Part shown: positions 4,401-7,331 of the stretch, piece after piece
Layout: every line of letters starts with the position of its first letter
Position numbering within the stretch: position 1 is the stretch's first letter
From: JBCCSZ01 sp039199225
GTDB lineage: Bacteria > Bacteroidota > Bacteroidia > Chitinophagales > Saprospiraceae
Assembly: GCA_039199225.1 (NCBI GenBank)
Contig: JBCCSZ010000356.1
Coordinates: forward strand, 1 to 7,331
Direction of reading: 5' to 3'
DNA length: 7,331 nucleotides
Translations under genes and position numbers: made by a program
Notes under the pieces: model-generated
Seen by the model: only the letters and a program-made list of their open reading frames with translations
Database searches by the model: none
What the model was told of the DNA's origin: nothing

Positions 4401-7331
4401 AAATAAATTGGATGGTTTGACATTGGAAGCCTACGATTTTCCGCGCAAACAATCTCAGTTCGACCTCACATTTACTTTCCAGGAAGAGGAGGGCCTGAAT
4501 CTGCGGATTACTTATAACACAGATATTTATGATGCGGCTTTCGTCGAGCGGATTTTTCCACACTTCGAGAATCTATTATCGAATGCCTTAATCCAACCGG
4601 AAAGAAATCTACGGGAGGTTACACTTTTGCAAGCTGCTGAAAATGGTCAAATACACCAGTCGTTCAATGCTACGACCATCGCCTATCCCCACTGCGATAG
4701 CTTGTTGGATGTATTTGCCGAAATTGTTGCTCAAACACCTGACAAAGTAGCGGTAGTAAGCGGCAAAGATCAACTGACCTTCAAGGGGCTGGACGAGCGC
4801 AGCAATCAATTGGCCCACCATCTCTTGGCGCGAGGCATTCAATCCGAAGAGTTGGTCCCCATTTGCATGGATCGTTCTGTCGAGTTGTTGGTTGCCATAT
4901 TGGGCATCCTTAAGGCCGACGCTGCTTATGTACCGATCGATCCAATGCATCCATCCGAGCGCATGGCATTTTTGTTGGAGGATACGTCGGCGCGTTTGGT
5001 GTTGACCCAAAGCAAGGTAGCAAGCTTGCCGCCATCGGTCGATCAGGTGTGCTTGGAAGATTTTTCTTACACAGATTTCTCTGCCCGCAAGCCGTCAGTG
5101 GAGGTTGGCCCCAGCCACTTGGCCTATGCGATATATACCTCTGGTACGACCGGCCGTCCGAAGGGCGTCTTGAACGAGCATGGCGGCTTACTGAACCGCT
5201 TGCGCTGGATGCAGGCCGATTTGAATATCAATGGCAACGATGTCATTGTACAAAAAACGACCTATACCTTCGATGTTTCGATATGGGAATTTACCATGCC
5301 ACTGGTCACGGGTTGCCGCTTGGTATTCGCTAAGCCAGAAGGCCACAAGGACCCAGAATATTTGCAGGAATTAATCGATGAAGAGCAGGTCAGCATCATG
5401 CACTTTGTGCCGTCGATGTTGGGTGTGTTCTTGGAATCGCTGCAGGCTGGGAAGTGTTCATCTTTGCAGCATGTGGTGTGTAGTGGCGAGGCATTGCCCT
5501 CGGCGATGGTGGAGCGTTTCAAGGCGTTGTTGCCGCAGACGCGCATACACAACTTGTACGGACCAACGGAGGCAGCCATAGATGTCAGCTCGATCGACTT
5601 GATGGATGTGGATACTGCACAGGAGGGCGTGAGCATTGGTAAAGCGGTTGCAAATACGAAGCTGTATGTACTCAACGAATCTTTGGAATTGCAGCCAGTG
5701 GGTGTGATAGGGGAGTTGTACATTGGTGGTATCCAGGTGGCTCGCTCGTACTTGAATCGTCCAGACTTGACGGCTGCCAAATTCATCGACAATCCCTACA
5801 CAGAGGCGGGCTATGAACGCTTGTATAAAACCGGCGACCTAGTGCGTTGGCTACCGGATGGTCAGATCGAATTCATTGGTCGTCGGGACCACCAGGTGAA
5901 GATTCGGGGCCAACGGGTGGAATTGGGAGAGATAGAAAAGACAATAGAAAACTATCACCCGGAATTGCAGCAGGTGGTATTGCAGGTGCAAGCGGTGAAG
6001 GGCGAAAAAGTCTTGGTCGCTTACCTGGGATTGGAGGAATTGGATAAGACGGCATTGAGGAACTATCTTTCGGAGCGTCTGCCAGAATACATGATACCGA
6101 CCTATTATGTGGCTTTGGAATCCTTTCCCCTGACGGCCAATGGAAAGGTCGATCGCAGGGCCATGCCGCTAGTGTCAGAGGACCATTTGGCCAGAAAGAA
6201 ATACCAAGCCCCGCGCAACCATAGAGAAAAAATATTAGCGGAGATTTGGCAGGAAGTATTGGGCATTGGCCGAATCGGTATCCAGGATAACTTCTTTGAA
6301 ATGGGCGGCCACAGTTTGATGGTAGCTCAGATCATCAATCGAACGCACAGGCTGCTGAACCAGACGGTGTCGTTCCAGACATTCTTTTCGCATCCAACGA
6401 TTGCTACTCAAAGTGAGCAATTAAACAACAAAGCCTATCAGTCGATTGCCAAGGCGGCGCCATCGGATGGTTATCCCTTGACGCCTTCCCAAAATCGCTT
6501 GTGGCTACTGAGTCAAATGGAGGGCGGTTCGTCGGCCTATCACATGCCTTTTGCAGTGAGCCTGACAGGGCCATTGGATGTGGCCTGCTTCGAGTCGGCC
6601 ATGCAGCACTTGATTGCTCGCCACGAGATATTGCGAACCAGTTTCCGCTCGTCCACCGACGGTTCGCTTTTACAATATATTCACCCATCAAAAGAAAACT
6701 GCTTTGAGCTAAAGCAAGAGGACTACCGCCGCAAAAAGGATCAATCGCAAAAGCTCGCAAGCTATTTGAAGTCCTTGAATGAGGAAGCCTTTGATTTATC
6801 CCAGCCTTGCTTGCTACGCGCTGCACTGATTCGGACGAAGAAAGAGAGCTATGTCTTTTTTATGAGCCTGCACCACCTGATTGCAGATGGCTGGTCGATG
6901 GAGTTGTTGTTCGATGAATTGATTCGGACATACAACAGCTTGCAAGGAGGCGAGAAAGTAGAGATGGCATCCTTGCCGATTCAGTATAAAGATTACGCCG
7001 TCTGGTTATCCAAAGAAATGCAAGGAGCCGATTATGGTAGATCAAGAGCATATTGGTTGTCAAAATTTGCCGGAGAGCTTCCCGTGTTGGACCTACCGAC
7101 ATTCCAATCGCGTCCACTGGTGCAAAGCTACAACGGAGCGGAGTTGGTCCACCACTTTGATGCTACCTTCCTCAAGCAATTGAAAGACTTTTCTAGTCGG
7201 GAACATGCGACCTTATTTATGACGTTGATGGCGGGCATCAATGCCCTGCTACACCGCTACACCGGACAGCAGGATTTGGTATTGGGAACGCCGGTCGCTG
7301 GTCGGGAGCATCCAGATGTAGAAGACCAACT
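832..7331 (+). CDS. Multimodular nonribosomal peptide synthetase, 3' end outside the window
   Basis: One uninterrupted frame of 2166 codons is open at the right edge. An in-frame TAA at 811-813 makes ATG 832 the earliest start, and the next in-frame ATG is codon 183. The domain order is half C (1-222), A1 (about 237-725), PCP1 (about 740-808), C (about 826-1265), A2 (about 1285-1780), PCP2 (about 1793-1862), C (1883 onward, cut). Each A domain selects and adenylates an amino acid, the PCP carries it on a phosphopantetheine arm, and the C domain forms the peptide bond in the cytoplasm. Visible signatures are the A3 motifs TSGSTGRPKG and TSGTTGRPKG, the carrier motifs GGHSL (Ser774, Ser1828), and HHIISDG and HHLIADG in the two C domains. 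Predicted substrates are Tyr/Phe, then Ser. No epimerase or thioesterase domain is seen in this part. There is no Shine-Dalgarno sequence before ATG 832. The product is not identifiable from the window. Confidence 0.97.
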   Translation, partial: MTENIKNKITLDYWVNKLKDKEIQPTQSGQTVLTQTVILSKAELTYFHRLTKKVYLAEYTVLVAVYTALLKRYFAERFNGLVLAAFQSEVPTSNQQLLLALEPVSKESLKAHLQLSREEVLAVNNYKGIDVGQLQRKLSSGPFKNFTPFGFSYTDLSDREVLNVGLQLRVEKTEDGCLSIGMEYVTGFVSADLVAHLLKNFQSWIVQLEKILPNEISQISLLDEAEEKQILEQFNNNGKTYPVDQNIVSLIEQQVERNPNAIAMVYRGQTYTYDALNRKVNQVAHFLLDQYEIKADDVIGVLLPKSDRCLISMLAILKTGAAFLPIDTTYPTDRINYIIQDSGLKLLICSEGFVSDLELPTLHLENAVSDKEHNPCLTISSNQLAYVIYTSGSTGRPKGVMVEHRSNINMSFDQIDLFELSAKDRVVWFASIAFDASVSEIMMALYSGSTLLIPDTELIKDKTRFVSYLQETRASVITFPPSYLDLLKDEALTSLRCIITAGEAAHVSKACRLSKQLTYFNAYGPTECAVCVSTYRVQPSDASRTAIPIGKPIANLSVFILDEALQIAPIGVEGKIYVSGIGLARGYINNTELTKERFLPNPFLPGERMYDTGDMGRWLPDGNIEFLGRKDMQVKVRGHRIELEEIANSLLQCDSQIQQASVVVQTFNDQQILCAFLVQQAPLDKPSLKERLAQRLPEYMLPARFVQLDQLPLTANGKVDKKQLMSFSLGDLQQLAYEAPRDSVERQLTEIWQEVLGLEKVGISNDFFEMGGHSLIVAQLINRMQQQLGKTISVKEFYAHSTIKALRKKLQTSNYQPIPRIDEAPSHPLTPSQKRLWVLSQMEGGSQAYNMPGAVRLNGKLEFQLFEEAFRKLIARYEILRTTFKTDGRGEVRQHILSVAEASFKMDRLDLKGQSDWKHQVDDYLQKQNAIPFSFEKAPLLRASVIDLEPEACIFFLSMHHIISDGWSMEILINEVVHIYNALLAARKPNLPKLSIQYKDYVHWLAQALQQTEQSASEKYWLKQLEGELPQLNLPSFKKRPLLQTYHGSEISHSFSKDFLNKLKSFASERQSTLFMVLSAGINALLFRYTGQQDIILGTPVAGRDHPALENQLGLFLNTLAIRTRFDGSKGFNALLANHKTELLNAYEHQEYPFDALVGKLPLKRDTSRSALFDVMVILQSQHQLHRFQENKLDGLTLEAYDFPRKQSQFDLTFTFQEEEGLNLRITYNTDIYDAAFVERIFPHFENLLSNALIQPERNLREVTLLQAAENGQIHQSFNATTIAYPHCDSLLDVFAEIVAQTPDKVAVVSGKDQLTFKGLDERSNQLAHHLLARGIQSEELVPICMDRSVELLVAILGILKADAAYVPIDPMHPSERMAFLLEDTSARLVLTQSKVASLPPSVDQVCLEDFSYTDFSARKPSVEVGPSHLAYAIYTSGTTGRPKGVLNEHGGLLNRLRWMQADLNINGNDVIVQKTTYTFDVSIWEFTMPLVTGCRLVFAKPEGHKDPEYLQELIDEEQVSIMHFVPSMLGVFLESLQAGKCSSLQHVVCSGEALPSAMVERFKALLPQTRIHNLYGPTEAAIDVSSIDLMDVDTAQEGVSIGKAVANTKLYVLNESLELQPVGVIGELYIGGIQVARSYLNRPDLTAAKFIDNPYTEAGYERLYKTGDLVRWLPDGQIEFIGRRDHQVKIRGQRVELGEIEKTIENYHPELQQVVLQVQAVKGEKVLVAYLGLEELDKTALRNYLSERLPEYMIPTYYVALESFPLTANGKVDRRAMPLVSEDHLARKKYQAPRNHREKILAEIWQEVLGIGRIGIQDNFFEMGGHSLMVAQIINRTHRLLNQTVSFQTFFSHPTIATQSEQLNNKAYQSIAKAAPSDGYPLTPSQNRLWLLSQMEGGSSAYHMPFAVSLTGPLDVACFESAMQHLIARHEILRTSFRSSTDGSLLQYIHPSKENCFELKQEDYRRKKDQSQKLASYLKSLNEEAFDLSQPCLLRAALIRTKKESYVFFMSLHHLIADGWSMELLFDELIRTYNSLQGGEKVEMASLPIQYKDYAVWLSKEMQGADYGRSRAYWLSKFAGELPVLDLPTFQSRPLVQSYNGAELVHHFDATFLKQLKDFSSREHATLFMTLMAGINALLHRYTGQQDLVLGTPVAGREHPDVEDQ
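1540..3003 (+). other. Domain: adenylation A1, predicted aromatic substrate (Tyr/Phe type)
   Basis: Core motifs occur in order: TYDALN (272-277), LKTGAAFLPID (317-327), LAYVIYTSGSTGRPKGV (384-400), FDASVSEI (434-441), NAYGPTE (521-527), GLARGYIN, YDTGDMGRWLPDG, GRKDMQVKVRGHRIELEEI and NGKVDKK with Lys718. Alignment to GrsA PheA gives the ten-position code D435 A436 S439 T478 I499 A501 A522 V530 C531 K718. This resembles the Phe code DAWTIAAxCK and the DASTVAAVCK code reported for Tyr-type substrates. A Ser replaces the Trp at position 239. Catalytic residues look intact. Confidence 0.85.
3046..3255 (+). other. Domain: peptidyl carrier protein PCP1
   Basis: The segment LTEIWQEVLGLEKVGI leads into DFFEMGGHSL, where Ser774 (codon 3151-3153) is the phosphopantetheine attachment site. 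The GGHSL form, rather than the GGDSI form seen before epimerisation domains, fits the complete C domain that follows directly. No epimerisation domain is present, so the first residue should be passed on in the L form. Confidence 0.92.
3307..4625 (+). other. Domain: condensation domain of module 2, LCL type
   Basis: All seven core motifs are readable: LTPSQKRLWVLSQ (829-841), RYEILRTTF, MHHIISDGWSM with the active HHxxxDG at 960-966, IQYKDYVHW (996-1004), ILGTPVAGRDHP, HQEYPFDALV (1149-1158) and RDTSRSALFDVMV (1165-1177). It should join the aromatic residue on PCP1 to the Ser on PCP2. The LCL assignment rests on the motif style and the lack of an upstream epimerisation domain; a tree against C-domain subtypes was not possible here. 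Confidence 0.9.
4684..6171 (+). other. Domain: adenylation A2, predicted serine-specific
   Basis: Core motifs are LTFKGLDERSNQLA, LKADAAYVPID, LAYAIYTSGTTGRPKG (1430-1445), FDVSIWEF (1480-1487), NLYGPTE (1574-1580), LYKTGDLVRWLPDG, GRRDHQVKIRGQRVELGEIE and NGKVDRR with Lys1772. The PheA-aligned code is D1481 V1482 W1485 H1524 V1549 S1551 L1575 I1583 D1584 K1772, one substitution from the established Ser code DVWHLSLIDK. The A3-adjacent NEHGGLLNRLRWMQ differs clearly from the MVEHRSNINMS of A1, so the two A domains are from different subfamilies. Confidence 0.9.
6208..6420 (+). other. Domain: peptidyl carrier protein PCP2
   Basis: LAEIWQEVLGIGRIGI precedes NFFEMGGHSL, with the phosphopantetheine-accepting Ser1828 at codon 6313-6315. 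It lies exactly 3162 bp after the equivalent serine of PCP1 and closely resembles it. It carries the predicted serine and hands the dipeptide to the next C domain. Confidence 0.92.
6475..7331 (+). other. Domain: condensation domain of module 3, cut by the window end
   Basis: Motifs C1 to C5 are visible: LTPSQNRLWLLSQMEGG from residue 1883, RHEILRTSF, LHHLIADGWSM with HHxxxDG at 2014-2020, IQYKDYAVW and LGTPVAGREHP. The C6 and C7 motifs lie past the edge. It closely matches the module 2 C domain without a net insertion or deletion at the motifs compared. It implies at least a third module that extends the aromatic-Ser dipeptide; that module's substrate is unknown. Confidence 0.92.

Noticed and set aside
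4609..5010. 133-codon minus-strand frame across the C-A2 linker
   Set aside because: It is fully antisense to the NRPS with no domain signature.
5262..5792. 176-codon open frame on the minus strand
   Set aside because: It overlaps the A2 core (FDVSIWEF to the GGIQVARSYLN region) in antisense. It is longer than most shadows but has no family motif and no separate start context.
5847..6047. Plus-strand Gly-rich 66-codon frame
   Set aside because: The glycine richness comes from reading the GG-rich A8 region out of frame. The NRPS frame is continuous through it.
1..7331. CRISPR array, tRNA, rRNA or insertion sequence
   Set aside because: No short regularly spaced repeats, cloverleaf-like segments, rRNA sequence or transposase motifs were seen. 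The repeats present are homologous NRPS modules and short hairpins.
832..7331. Epimerisation, methyltransferase or thioesterase domain in the NRPS
   Set aside because: The spacing between A, PCP and C motifs leaves no room for extra domains. PCP motifs are GGHSL followed directly by C1 motifs.

Overview
The window holds the start of a nonribosomal peptide synthetase (NRPS) locus, with both recognisable genes on the + strand. A short non-coding leader (1-203) is followed by a 173-residue NusG-like transcription antiterminator of the UpxY/RfaH/LoaP type (204-725). After a 106-bp gap with a perfect 9-bp hairpin, an open frame starts at ATG 832 and runs without a stop for 2166 codons to the window edge. 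It is a multimodular NRPS whose end, and the rest of the cluster, lie outside.

Domain order of the NRPS, by motif reading: a C-terminal half of a condensation (C) domain without the HHxxxDG catalytic lobe; adenylation A1; carrier PCP1; complete C domain; A2; PCP2; a further C domain cut by the window edge. The ten specificity positions read by alignment to GrsA PheA are DASTIAAVCK for A1 (aromatic, Tyr/Phe type) and DVWHVSLIDK for A2 (one residue from the common Ser code DVWHLSLIDK). No epimerisation, methylation or thioesterase domain lies between the modules seen, so the inferred start of the product is L-(Tyr or Phe)-L-Ser, then an unknown third residue. Carrier and C domains of successive modules lie exactly 3162 bp apart.

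The likely host is a member of the Bacteroidota (for example the Chitinophaga/Saprospira/Cytophaga side). This rests on the UpxY-like regulator, the lack of clear Shine-Dalgarno sequences before either start, and the C1 motif style (LWVLSQMEGGSxAYNMP) that I associate with NRPSs of that phylum. This is inference.

A plausible joint logic is that the NusG-like protein loads onto RNA polymerase early in the transcript and helps it read through a very long NRPS operon. The leader and intergenic hairpins are candidate terminators or recruitment sites. The points most worth a second look are the half C domain at the NRPS N-terminus, the antiterminator-NRPS pairing with its hairpins, and a sharp change in leucine codon choice between A1 and A2.
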